The notes under the pieces: model-generated
Databases searched by the model: none
Seen by the model: only the letters and a program-made list of their open reading frames with translations
Told to the model about the DNA's origin: nothing
NCBI RefSeq assembly: GCF_963662255.1
Contig: NC_085047.1
Location: forward strand, 107,812,181 to 107,876,180
Source: Cinclus cinclus
Lineage: Eukaryota; Chordata; Aves; Passeriformes; Cinclidae
DNA: 64,000 nt
Direction of reading: 5' to 3'
Program-made: the position numbers and the translations under genes
Part shown: positions 53,895 through 64,000 of the stretch, in pieces
How the letters are laid out: each line of letters opens with the position of its first letter
How positions within the stretch are numbered: the stretch's first letter is position 1

Positions 53895-54290
53895 GTGTTC
53901 AAGGAATAAAGTAGGTATTTATTAAAAGGCCTTCAAAGGATGCACCTTGGGCAGTACAAGACCCCGGCCATGGCTACACCCAAGATGGATGATGGATCAC
54001 GAGTTTTAACACTTTTATAAGCTTTGGTCCATTTACATATCCTTAATTGTCCAATTACAGCCTCAGGTTATGAAGTCCCATCCTCCCAGATTGCTTTCCT
54101 CGATTCACTGTTGTCTACACTTTTAGGGCCTGAAGCTGTAACGGTGTCCTTGGTTCTCAGGCTGGAAAAGGATTGTTTTGTCTAACTAAACTGTGAAGAG
54201 AACTTGCTATCACCTTATATGAAGTTCAGAATTATATACTAATGCAGTATAGAATCTGAAAAATATGAAAGCTAAAACTTAAGACATCAA
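53895..54290 (-). mobile_element. Solo LTR, songbird-type retroviral family
   Basis: On the plus strand it reads GGAATAAAGTAGGTATTTAT, TAAAAGGCCTTCAAAGGATG, CACCTTGGGCAGTACAAGAC, CACCCAAGATGGATGATGGA, TTTATAAGCTTTGGTCCATT, TTAATTGTCCAATTACAGCC and AGGTTATGAAGTCCCATCC, ending near CTAAAACTTAAGACA. Read on the minus strand this gives CCAAT-like and TATAAAAGTG-like promoter elements followed by a TTAATAAATACC poly-A signal, the expected LTR order. It is therefore oriented with DMD, carrying its own poly-A signal in the sense of the host transcript. Confidence 0.72.
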
Positions 54291-56284
54291 TTTAACCTAT
54301 GTCTCTGTGCCACTACACTACTGTTTTCCCACTGTCTTTCCTCTCCTGCTGTTGCTCAGTAGTTTGGGTTTGTGGTTTTTTTTTTGTTGTTGTTGGGGTT
54401 TTTTTTGAGTTACTGTACAATTATATTCAAAGCCTCCAGTCAAGATGAAAAGTTCTCTCACCTCTATAAACAAGCAATGGGAAAGGTAGTAACAAAATGC
54501 AAGAGGTGTTTCACAGAAATAGTAAAGAGCTTTATGGTCCTCACTGAAAGTGAATTACTGAGTTTTATAAATAGTTCAACCTCTTATAGGAAATATAATG
54601 AAATGTTTTTTTAATTAGCCTTGTGTTTCTGTTGATATACTTCAGAGCAATATTGGCCTCGAGATCCCTTAATGGTTTTTAATAAAGCATACAAGATGAA
54701 ATAAGAAAAATTAAAAGTCAATTTAAATACACTTAAAAGATTTCAATTTGTACATGTTAGTGGAGTAAATTACAGTTAATGTGTTAAAGTTCTGTGGTTT
54801 GTTATTTCTAAAATGATGCAATTAGCCTCCAAGTTCAAACTCAATGTTACAGTATAACTATTTTTAGCAAGTAAAAAATCACTTTACATCTACAGTTAAT
54901 TGCAGTTAATTTAGCCTTTGAGATATACCAGTTTGAAAGCAATAATGATTTTTAATGACAATGACAATAGCAAATGCATAAACTACTGAGAGTAAAAATG
55001 AAACATCCATGGAGTCCAAGAGTGTCCCTCTACTTTTTTTTTTGCCTTTCTCATTAAATTACACTGCAGAAAGATGTTTCAAATTCATGTGTGAAGCAAC
55101 GGTGAAAACATAAAAAGAAATATTTCAAGCACCTCAACTTCTCATAATTACTCTTTATTTATTGCAATCAGTGAAGTATGTGTCAAAATCAAAACAGGTT
55201 TTAACACTAACACTCTTGTTTGGTAGCTAATGAGGTCAACCAGTCAATCAGCATTCTCCACAAGTACGCACAGCCCTGAACTGACACTCTGCACATGCAT
55301 CAAGAGGCCCTCTGGAGTCCATTCCAGCCCCAGCCACGCTGGCTATCCAGCCTGAACCAAGCTTTTACCTTTCACAGAGTTCACTTCTGTTCTTGCTCCA
55401 CTTCCAAGAAAACAGACATGTATTCATAAGGATTTAAATGCCTTAGAAGAAGGAATAAAAAGTACCCCTTCTAAATAAAGAGAAAATACCTGGTCTTGTA
55501 GCTTCACTTATTATAATTTTTGCAAAGTATTGCATAGTGAAATAATTAAGTAAACATTTAAACAGCTCATCAGAAGTGGCTATGCAATCACCGTCACTCA
55601 ATTATCTCCAAAATTATAATGACTCTTAAAAAACAAAAAAAAAGAAAATACCTTAAGCAAGATTTTGGTACAAATCACAGCCTAGAAGAACAGTAGGACA
55701 CACATTAGATGTTTGTCCTTTTATCCTTGCATTGTTGTCATCCCTTTCAAAAATTATTTTAGAGAGCATTGCAAGTGTAGGATTCCCATTTCTATCATCA
55801 ACACGGTCATGACGTGACAACTCTCTGCAAAATTGTATTCAGATCTCCTGTCATGTGGTTTCAGAAAAAATCTGAATATGATTTCATTCCAACCCACCAT
55901 ATGAACGTAAGTAATGATGCAACCTATTCCAGACTTGGGAAATAGATAGGGCTGGCTTTCATTATATTATCTCACTTATTTTATTATTTACTCCCCTAGG
56001 TCACACCTTACAGGTATTGACATTAGGCTTAGTAAGGGCAGTACACTGAGGGCTGCAGGTGACCCATTGCTGGTAATTCCCACCAGCTCCCTATGGGAAT
56101 TGTTAAAATCAGAGGGTTTGGGGGAAGCTGTAAAAAAGCAGGCCTCAGACACAGCAATCTGAAATCAGAGCTAGGCAGAAAGCATAAGGCATGTCAGCAG
56201 AGAAGTTCTATGAGATGTAGAAAGCAAGGACAAATAGAACAATGGTGTGTATATTAATGCTTGGCTAGAATAGCTCTCTAAGAT

Positions 56285-56780
56285 GCAGAAAAGTATATCT
56301 AGCAAGATATTAGGACAGTCCAAGTTTAATAATGGAGCTCTGTACATTGTATTTTAAGGCTTACACGTAGGTATTGTACTCTAAATAAGCAACCAGAGGT
56401 ACGTGTACTTATAGCGATTGGATAGAATTACTGCCAATATGCTTTTGGTTTTTGTGATTGGTCAAAAACCTTTCAAAGTGCGTTGCAACACTGAGTTCTG
56501 TGGCTGCTGCTGAGGATGTGAGCTGCTGGCATCTTCTTGCTGTCCCAACAATGTAATGAGACTGATGCCTGGGAGGAAAAAGTAGTAATTAAGCAGCTCA
56601 AGACACATTTTGCAGCAGTCCCGTCCCATTCGTGCTTCTGTGCTTAAACCCCTGGCTGGCGTTAGCTCTCCTAAACTAAAACGAACTAAAATGGGACAAA
56701 CCTGAACATTTACAAACGTTTTTTGAATCCTTGCAGTGTCTAGGAAACAAATCACGAATCTAAAATGTGTGTGCACAGGG
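56285..56780 (+). mobile_element. Possible LTR-like insert
   Basis: CTCTGTACATTGTATTTTAAGG near 56337 is followed by TATAGCGATTGGATAGAATT and TTTGTGATTGGTCAAAAACC, two ATTGG (reverse CCAAT) motifs 46 bases apart. Next come CTGTGGCTGCTGCTGAGGAT, TTGCTGTCCCAACAATGTAA and GCTCAAGACACATTTTGCAG. The layout is that of a U3 enhancer region followed by a GC-richer R/U5. I recall similar sequence from bird repeats but cannot name it. The 104-codon minus ORF across it lacks a domain. A conserved regulatory element is an alternative. Confidence 0.35.
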
Positions 56781-57647
56781 AAGTCAACGCTTAGTGTTCA
56801 GGAGTGCAAATCTGACACAATGGAAATGCATTGGAAGAGTAGTTATTCACAGAAATTTCTTGGGAATGATGACAACATTGGATTGAATAATTACTTTGTA
56901 GATTTATGTATTTTTTTATGAGCAATCTCTTGTGGCTACATAATGAAGAGTAACCCAAGGCGGAAGATAAATAAGGAGAATCCCCATGAAAGCTAGAGTT
57001 TCAGCAAGAGAAAATATGATTGATATGGGTCCAGAATCATTCAAATCATTCACTAGCTGCAAGATGTAAAATAAAAAATATAGATTTTTAAAAATCATTT
57101 GCTTAGAAAAATATAAAAAATATGACAGCTTAAAAGATACATTTATGTGCAAAATATGTTGAAAACTCCTTTATTTTCTATGGTAAATACTGATTGTCAT
57201 CAACTGGTAAATCAAAATGTCAAAATGTGTATTACTATGAGCATTTCCATCGATACAATATGGTACAACAGATGAATTAATAAAACACTCTGAAAAAAAA
57301 TTATTTGCTCCACTGAAGTAATTTCCTGTAAATTTTGCCAGCAGTTTCCAATTATATATTTCACTAGAGGAATCTTTCCTTCCATGTCAGTACTGAGAAT
57401 TATATTTTTGTATTTAACTTATATTTTTGCTCAGTATAGGAGCCTATATATTCTTACAGAAATAAATTTGTCATAAAACAGCTTTGACCTGAATGAGTTA
57501 ACTCTCTGTTGCATCCTGGAAGTGAGTAATCCAGTTTTAGAATTTCTGGGGAAAAAATTAAAAAAAAAAGAAAAAGTAACCAAAATTAAAGCAATTTTAC
57601 TTGCAAGTGGTTTTCATTGTACTAAAGCCAAAGAAGAGAAAAAAGGA

Positions 57648-57788
57648 AAACAAACAAACAAACAAACAAACAAACAAGAAAGAAAAAAAGAAGTGCTTCT
57701 CAGGTCCTGTTTGCCCAGGGCTTAAAGCTATGTACTTTAAAAGTTGGTTTTGTATTTTTTTTTTTTTTATGTGGGGGGGGGGGGGGGG
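57648..57788. repeat. CAAA microsatellite, then T14 and G16 runs
   Basis: About seven CAAA units lie at 57648-57677. After 77 bases come 14 T (57755-57768), ATGT and an uninterrupted run of 16 G (57773-57788). The G run lies on the non-template strand of a minus-strand gene's complement, so the DMD transcript would carry C16 there. ORFs of 67 and 118 codons crossing this are artefacts. Confidence 0.92.
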
Positions 57789-58284
57789 TGATGGGAATAG
57801 GGTGAGGGTTTTGTCTTGTTTTTTCTTATGTCCTTCAGTTATTCACCAGTCAGCACCATGCCAGAGAACCTTATGTCTCTTTTACTGCAGCATACCCCAG
57901 TCTGGTTTTATCATTGGTGTAGAACACTTGAAATATAATTTTGTACTCAATGTTTAGATTGCTCTAGGCTGAACTGGGTATGTTATGCATTTGCCTTAAG
58001 TTTGTTTTAAGCCAATGATTAAATATTTGAAAAGGTGATTTATGTAGGTGATCTGTTCACAGAGTGAAAGTAAGTTAGTATTGTCTAACTGCATTTACTT
58101 ATTACTTCTCTACCTTTACATTTTTATATCAGTATATTTTCACTAGCAACTGTGATACTACTTAAATGAATCTCCCATAGCACGGAGGTAATTTCTGGTC
58201 CTTTCTTCACAGCTGAGACAGTTGAGAGAACAACCTCTACTGAACTTGTTAAAAATTATAACCTTAGCTGTAGGCTTAGCTGTT

Positions 58285-58892
58285 ATAGAGTCATAGAATA
58301 TGCTGAGTTGGAAGGGACCCATCAGGATCAACATCTCCAACTCCTGGACATGCATAGGACACCCCAAGAGTCACAATATGTGCCTGAGAGTGTTGTCCAA
58401 ACACTTCCTGAGCTCTGTCAGGCTTGGTGACCACTGCCCTGTGGAGCTGTTCCAGTGCCCAGCTTCACCCTCTGGGTGAAGAACCTTTTACTTATATTCA
58501 ACCCACACCTCCCTTTTGTGCCATTTCCTCGAGTCCTGTCACTGACCACTTGTCCCTCCTGTTCCCCTCACAGGGAAGTTGTGACTGCACTGAGGTCTCC
58601 CCTCAGTCTCCTCCAGGCTGAACAAACCCAGTGCCCTCAGCCCCTCCTCACACGGCTTCACCATCTCTGTGCCCTCCAGACCCTCCACCATCCTCACCGC
58701 CCTCCTCTGGGTGCTCTTTCCCAGCTTTAATGTCTTTTTTGTATCGTGGCACCCCAAAGTGCCCCCATCACTGGAGGTGAGGCTGCCCCAGCCCAGAGCA
58801 GAGCAGGACAATCCCCTCCCGTGCCCCTCTGGCCGTGCTGTCCCTGATGCCCCAGGACACGCTTGGCCCTCCTGGCTGCCAGGGCACTTTTG
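58285..58892 (-). mobile_element. CR1 LINE, 3' portion (about 600 bp)
   Basis: It begins ATAGAGTCATAGAATATGCT, a decayed form of the terminal ATTCTATG repeats in reverse complement. Then come GAGTTGGAAGGGACCCATCA, GGACACCCCAAGAGTCACA, GTTCCAGTGCCCAGCTTCAC, CCTCCAGGCTGAACAAACCC, GCCCTCAGCCCCTCCTCACA, GCCCTCCAGACCCTCCACCA and, at the 5' side, CCTCCTGGCTGCCAGGGCAC. The higher GC content than the intron is typical of this younger CR1 subgroup. It lies in DMD sense. ORFs of 65-119 codons on both strands here are read-through of the element. Confidence 0.93.
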
Positions 58893-60184
58893 CCTCAATT
58901 GTGTTGAAAAATTAAGAAAAAAAAAATTAAAAGTGTAAGTGATGAATTCATTTTGACCTTATTTGTCAACCACAGACACTACTGTGGAATTACTGAAAAA
59001 AAAATAAAAACACCTTAAACTAGCCAGTATCAAGCCACTATTTTGACATCAAATTGCTGAAATATATTTCCAGAAATAAAGATGTTATTTTTTAAAAAGT
59101 TCAAATATATGAACAACTATTTAATAAGCATTTTTAGATATGTATTTGTTGTCCTACTGCTAATTAATTTACTTTATCTTCTAAAGCAAATTCTGTTTTA
59201 ATAAATAGTACAGCTTTCCACATGGAATACCAGGAAGAGCTACAATCTAAAAAATTAAATGTATCTTATGATACTTATATTATGATGATAGTACATAATT
59301 TGAAGGCCATCATCCCAATTATGAAGGGCCCAGATCCACGGAAAAAATGTACTTTAAATCATTATTTATTCTAAGAAATCATACCACTTGTGTTTCATGG
59401 CTAAAAGTCAATTAAAACTAAAACATATGCTTCTTAGATTTTGCCAAGTCTTAATTCTGATATTATTGCAGTGTTTCAGAAATAGTGAAAAAAAACCTTG
59501 CCACTGAAAGAACAATTGAGTGGGTGGACAGGAGCTACTGAACAACTAATTGGATAGATTTAGAAAATGTTTTGATCATTTTATATCATTAACTTGGACA
59601 ATTTTTTTGTTCTTACCAGCCTACACCCATCAGCTGTCTTGTATTTCTAAAGAATCATTGGAGATTTATTTACTTCTGTGATGTCTTACAGAATAGTAGA
59701 TCATTAAATAAAGACTTTTTTTTGTTTTTAATAGGGCATTTTAAGGGATAAACAGTATCCACTGCCAAGAGATTAAGACATAGCTGCTACACAGGCATTT
59801 TGCAACCAAATAATGGGCTTCAAAGCCAGATAAACTTTCCTGAAGAAACAAGAAAAGTGCACCAAAAAATGAAATACCCTTTATTTCCTCTCTTATTTTC
59901 TACACCATCCAAAGTCACTTTTCCCTTTCTCCTGGGAAGCCTAGAAAGACCTAAGACTATAAGAGTTAGCCAAATCCCAGGAGTGGTTGTTTTCCTGTCC
60001 CAGTTTTAGAACACACATTCTTGATGGGCATGGGGATGAACAGATAAACATGCTCATGAGTTTTCATGTGGCTGGCACCCAGATCTGACAAATCTGACAA
60101 AGAGCAGAGCCTTTTCCAGCACACACACAGCTAACAATCCTGCAAACATGAAGCACCCACAACACTGTTCCTCTCTAACCAAGA

Positions 60185-60347
60185 ATGCTTTGGATTTAAG
60201 ATGAGAATAATCTTGAGAGCATACTGATGTTTTAGTAGTTGCTAAGTAGCATTTCTGTTAAGTCAAGGACTTCTCAATTTCCCATATTCTACCAGTGAGC
60301 AGGAGTGAGCCAGTGGCTGTGTGGTGTTTATTTTCTTGAGGTAAAAC
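60185..60347 (+). mobile_element. Internally shortened LTR, same family as at 39.3 kb
   Basis: TTTGGATTTAAGATGAGAAT, GCATACTGATGTTTTAGTAG, TTGCTAAGTAGCATTTCTGT and AAGTCAAGGACTTCTC match the U3 start of the LTR at 39267. They are followed at once by GAGTGAGCCAGTGGCTGTGT, GGTGTTTATT and GGTAAAACCACAACA, which match the 3' end of the LTRs at 8400 and 31 kb. The promoter, TATA and poly-A parts are missing, so about two thirds of the LTR has been lost. It lies antisense to DMD. Confidence 0.65.
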
Positions 60348-63300
60348 CACAACAATTCTGTCTCTGCTTTCATGCAAACAATGACAGTGGAAAGACTGGT
60401 AACATATACGAGTAAAAAGTGTCAAAGAGAAAATAAAAGTTGAATCATGCCTCCTCCAGGTCATATTAAGGAATAATGGACAAATACACTGTAGGAGCTG
60501 TTGCATCTTGTGCATTAACTCCGTGCTTCACCAGAAAGGTCTTTAAGCCTGCCTAAAATACTGGCAGAGGTCTTAAATTGAAAGTAAACTGAAAGTAAGC
60601 TAGCTTTCCCTTTAACATTCTTCAGAGAAAACTGACATTTAATTTTCAGCCTAAGGGGAACCTCTTAAATACTTTATGATAGTCTGTTTTATTAATAAGA
60701 TTCCAGATAATTTGAAAAATTGTATTATTCATTATTGCAACCTTTATCTGACAACTGCCTTGTTGCATCTTCCAGTAGTTTTCAGAACTTGCAGTAAATT
60801 CATTCAGTTATATGCCTGAAGAATTGCAAATCATTTTTCTCATCCTTTTAATAAAATTTAGTAATTTTTGTGCATTAATGAAAATGAAATTTCATTAATG
60901 TCTTAAAATTTCATAAAATAGGAATCATTAAGGCTGGGTCACTCAATTAGATTATCTGGTTCATAAATAATACTGTACACAAAAGTCATATTAAGTAGGA
61001 AGGTAGCAAGACTGCAGAGGCCTTCCACTTATTCCTCTGTAAATACCAATGTTATTTAAAGACAAAAATAATTTAACAAATACTGAAGAACAGGTCAGAA
61101 ACATTTGTGATATCTTAGGACTGCCATTAAAGTATGACAAGACTCTATTATTACTAGACATCTGTTTGCAATTCCAATATAAAACAATTAATGAAAAATT
61201 CCTTTCTTAGGTCATTATACATTTATTATGTTATTATCCGTTTGGTCTAATGTTGATATAAGTGGAAGGGAACTGTAGAGCTAATTACTACTCTAGTTTC
61301 CAGAATCTAACAGTACAATATTTGACAACAAATGGAGAGAATTCATTCTTAAAGGGCAAAGTTTTCCTTGTGCTAGGAAAGAGGAACTTGAGAATTCTGG
61401 GATGGTGACAAAGTAAATTGCACAAATAAAAACCAACATAAAACATAAAGTAGGTTGTGTGAACTCTGGAAGACAAAGCATGAGGAAAGAGGCATCTCTG
61501 TTGACAAGGAAAGATATTAATTTTGCTGTCAGCTGTGATGTTATTGCAACTCAGAGAACAACTGAGGAAGAATGAGTAGATAAAGTATCTAATTCTATCA
61601 AGGGTGACTCCCTGCAAGTAATCACAAACTGCAGTAAGGAACAGTCAATCAAAATCATTGCTGTATATGCCTGGAGATAGTTCACACAAAATATAACATC
61701 AGTGAATTTGTAACAGGCCAGGCTGCACAAGGTTCATAATAAAAATGACTCAGGTTTGGAACTGTAAAACAGAGACAGAAAACTTATAACTGGATAAAAT
61801 GCATTCACACAAAACATCTTGAAGTTTTTCCAGAAATTTCATAAAATATAATGTGTAGATTCCTCCTGCATGATCAAAAAAGAATGAAAAAGAAAGCTTG
61901 ATGGGGGTCTCACAAAAGAGGTCAGAATAGACTTCAGGTATGGTGAAAAAATCTTATAGATATCAGTTAAACTTAGCATTTAAAAGAGTTTTAGGAAACC
62001 TAAAGACAGTTCTGCAACAGTGCTGAGACACTAAGAAATGTAACTCATCAGCTCTTTCCATCTAAAAATGCAAACAGAAATTTGTTATAAGCTAGTTTCC
62101 TTAGCAACAGTACTGCAAATTAAATGTTGAAAATACTTGAGCAATAACTGAGGTTGTAGCCTGGCAACATGTTGGACTTGAGAAGCTCCTGACCTGAACC
62201 TCAGTGGCATAATGACCTCAGAGCAAATGGCCACATTTCCAAGATTTAGGCTAAATGAAGACTTCAATACAAAAATAAATCCAAAAGATTTCTCAGCAAT
62301 CACATGATGCAGTATTAAAATTTATACACTGCAATGAATGAAATAAATTTTCAAAACACAAGTCTGTGTACACCTGGGGATTTTCTGCCCCAACTTTTTC
62401 TGTACCTGGGATAGAGATGAATGCACAGCATTAGGAATACAGTGGTTGCCAAAAGTGTAGAGCTTGATTTATGACCTCAGAGGTCAAATCCTGTGGTCAT
62501 TACTCTGAGCCAAACCAGTGCTCAACAGACCCATGCTAGTTATACACATATTAAGCAGAGAACAAATTAATAAAACCAAATAAACCAGCAATTGCTATAA
62601 ATATGTGTGAGTATATGTATATGCATGTGTGCATTGGTAAAATGTAATGAGAGAAGTGCTCAGGAGGAAGCAGAGAATTTCATTGCTTCAGGGAAGTATT
62701 TCAGTGTTACTGCAAATTTTATGCTACTTTATTATGCGTATCCAAATTTATATCTGTACCTCTGGTTTATGCATAGCCTTTCCTTGCCCCTTCAAAAGCA
62801 CCAAGGTTACACCCAGTGTTGTGAAAACTGAAAAACCCAAGCGGAAAAATCCAAAAGAAAATCTTTCATATTTACCCCTGAAACATAAAGATTCTCCATA
62901 GACAAAGACACCAAAACTATATACATATCTGCTAGCAAATAAAGAAAAAGAGATAAGGGACTCCTGCAATCCCACCAAGAAGCCAGTTCCTGGTCAGTAA
63001 TGGATCCTGACAGCTGCATTGGTAAGCTATTTTACTAAATTCTAACAAGAGGTATCAAGCCTTTGAAGTTTACTTGTGATATCTTTATAGTACTACAGTT
63101 ATTAATGAGTTACATTTTTTTCACCTCTGTCGCTTTCTATCTCAGTCCTCCAGCAGGGAGACATCTGTTGTAACACCTCATTCAGTGCTGGTATGGAAAG
63201 AGTAACAGTGTCATACTTTAATCTTTATGACTAGTTTCCAAAAAGGAAAAAATAAAATAAAACTTGTCTGCCTGAAAACTTATTTTAAAGACTTTTATTT

Positions 63301-64000
63301 TGGCTTTTCATAACAACAGCATAAAAAACTCTTTGAAAGATATAGTCAGAATAACCATGTCAACTATAACTGACAAATGTTGAAATACCCTAAAAGTTCT
63401 CCTTTGATGTTTTTTTTCCTAAAAATGACACCGCTCTGCAGTGAAGCAGAGTATATCAGCTGTGTACTCCATGTACAGGGAAACAGGAAAATCCATTGAC
63501 TCTGTAACATCTGCCTACAGATTACAGAAGACCTCATCACTTCTGAAAACTGCTATTTTGAGACTGTAAAAGGTTGCAAGCTATAATTTCCATGTTTAGC
63601 ACAGTGAGAGGTGATAAAAGTGGCTAGGTAGAATTTACGGAGTTTGTTCTGACAGTCTCTGTGCAATTTCCCGTTCACATTATTTTCAATTATTTCCTAC
63701 CTCATAAGATAAATTGTACAAATTTATGAGAGCAGAGTACAAAGCTGTCTTTGCTTCAGATCACAAGGTCATGTTCCATAATTACTTAATGTTACTACTT
63801 CTAGAAGGACCTATCTAGACTTTCTATAAGAAGTAAATCTTACTCCAATTTTTCTTCAATAGAGAAAAATCAGAGATCTTATTTTTACTGAGACTTCTCA
63901 TTAAAATTCAGAAAGTAATATTTAATTCTAATAAACTACAATAAGCTAAAGATTCTATGTAAAACTCAGTACTCTAAGACAGGGTTGTTGGATTTGTTTT
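60348..64000. other. Intron 2 sequence without recognised features
   Basis: AT-rich sequence with ORFs of up to 109 codons on both strands, none with a domain, splice context or repeat identity. A GT/AT-alternating stretch near 62600-62635 is low complexity. Confidence 0.6.

Larger units (their letters stand above)
1..64000 (-). other. DMD: Dystrophin gene, partial (intron 2 to intron 7)
   Basis: The whole window appears to lie inside one gene on the minus strand. Five exons in the order 3-4-5-6-7 run from high to low coordinates, have the same lengths as human DMD exons 3-7, and encode the actin-binding domain of dystrophin. Dystrophin links cortical F-actin to the membrane dystroglycan complex in muscle and neurons. 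The paralogue utrophin was considered. Exons 6 and 7 carry dystrophin-type residues ([30 protein letters not shown]) where utrophin, as I know it, differs. No promoter or first exon is visible, so regulation cannot be read here. Confidence 0.95.
26452..64000 (-). other. DMD: DMD intron 2, partial (at least 37.5 kb)
   Basis: This is sequence upstream of exon 3 in gene order. I looked for exon 2 (the stretch encoding the first actin-binding segment, KKTFTKWVNA-like) on the minus strand and did not find it, so the intron probably extends beyond 64000. A very long intron 2 is known for this gene. It carries most of the transposon load of the window, listed separately. Stretches without a named element (26452-30720, 31421-38950, 42430-50130, 50680-53880, 54300-56280, 56790-58284, 58893-60184 and 60350-64000) show only AT-rich sequence, short low-complexity runs and chance ORFs. 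Confidence 0.85.

Noticed and set aside
58455..58898. Overlapping ORFs of 65-119 codons on both strands
   Set aside because: All lie in a GC-rich CR1 fragment (58285-58892). The open frames result from its composition.
26452..64000. DMD exon 2 or an alternative first exon in the upstream part of the window
   Set aside because: I looked for sequence encoding a KKTFTKWVNA-like segment on the minus strand and for exon-like frames bounded by AG and GT, and found none. A visual search can miss a 62-nt exon, so a spliced alignment would be decisive.
1..64000. Bacterial-type features (operons, CRISPR arrays, attachment sites, riboswitches)
   Set aside because: Exon-intron structure, CR1 elements and LTRs show this is vertebrate nuclear DNA. 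No regularly spaced repeats of CRISPR type were seen.

Overview
This window is vertebrate nuclear DNA, almost certainly from a bird and probably a songbird (passerine). It is AT-rich and gene-poor. It carries several 3'-end fragments of avian CR1 LINEs and solo LTRs of bird-type endogenous retroviruses. The only gene recognised is the 5' part of dystrophin (DMD), read on the minus strand. The lineage call rests on repeat families recognised by eye, not on a database match.

Five coding exons were found by translating the minus strand and checking splice sites: exon 3 (26359-26451), exon 4 (25381-25458), exon 5 (22422-22514), exon 6 (15088-15260) and exon 7 (6679-6797), using human numbering. 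Their lengths (93, 78, 93, 173 and 119 nt) equal those of the human exons. All acceptors end in AG, all donors start with GT, and the reading phase carries through every junction. Together they encode about 185 residues, covering most of the two calponin-homology domains of the N-terminal actin-binding domain. Exon 2 (higher coordinates) and exon 8 (lower coordinates) were not found, so the window runs from inside intron 2 to inside intron 7. Introns 3, 4, 5 and 6 are complete at 900, 2866, 7161 and 8290 bp.

Layout: 1-6678 is intron 7 (AT-rich, one weak CR1 relic). 6798-15087 is intron 6, with a GC-rich block, a CR1 tail, two LTRs and a 29-T run. 15261-22421 is intron 5, with one LTR-like insert and the longest unexplained minus-strand ORF. 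22515-26358 holds introns 4 and 3, with little besides the exons. 26452-64000 is at least 37.5 kb of intron 2 and is the repeat-rich part: LTRs near 31, 39, 42, 54 and 60 kb (perhaps 56 kb), CR1 near 39, 40.6, 50 and 58 kb, microsatellites, and a small palindrome/tandem-repeat cluster at 28.94-29.00 kb.

No convincing new gene, RNA gene or undescribed system was found. The remaining ORFs are short, lack recognisable domains, and are what chance gives in AT-rich intron sequence or what reading through CR1/LTR sequence gives. The points most worth a second look are a Lys-to-Met difference in the third actin-binding segment encoded by exon 6, the palindrome cluster at 28.94 kb, repeated use of one LTR family within one gene, and the 133-codon ORF at 19.6-20.0 kb.
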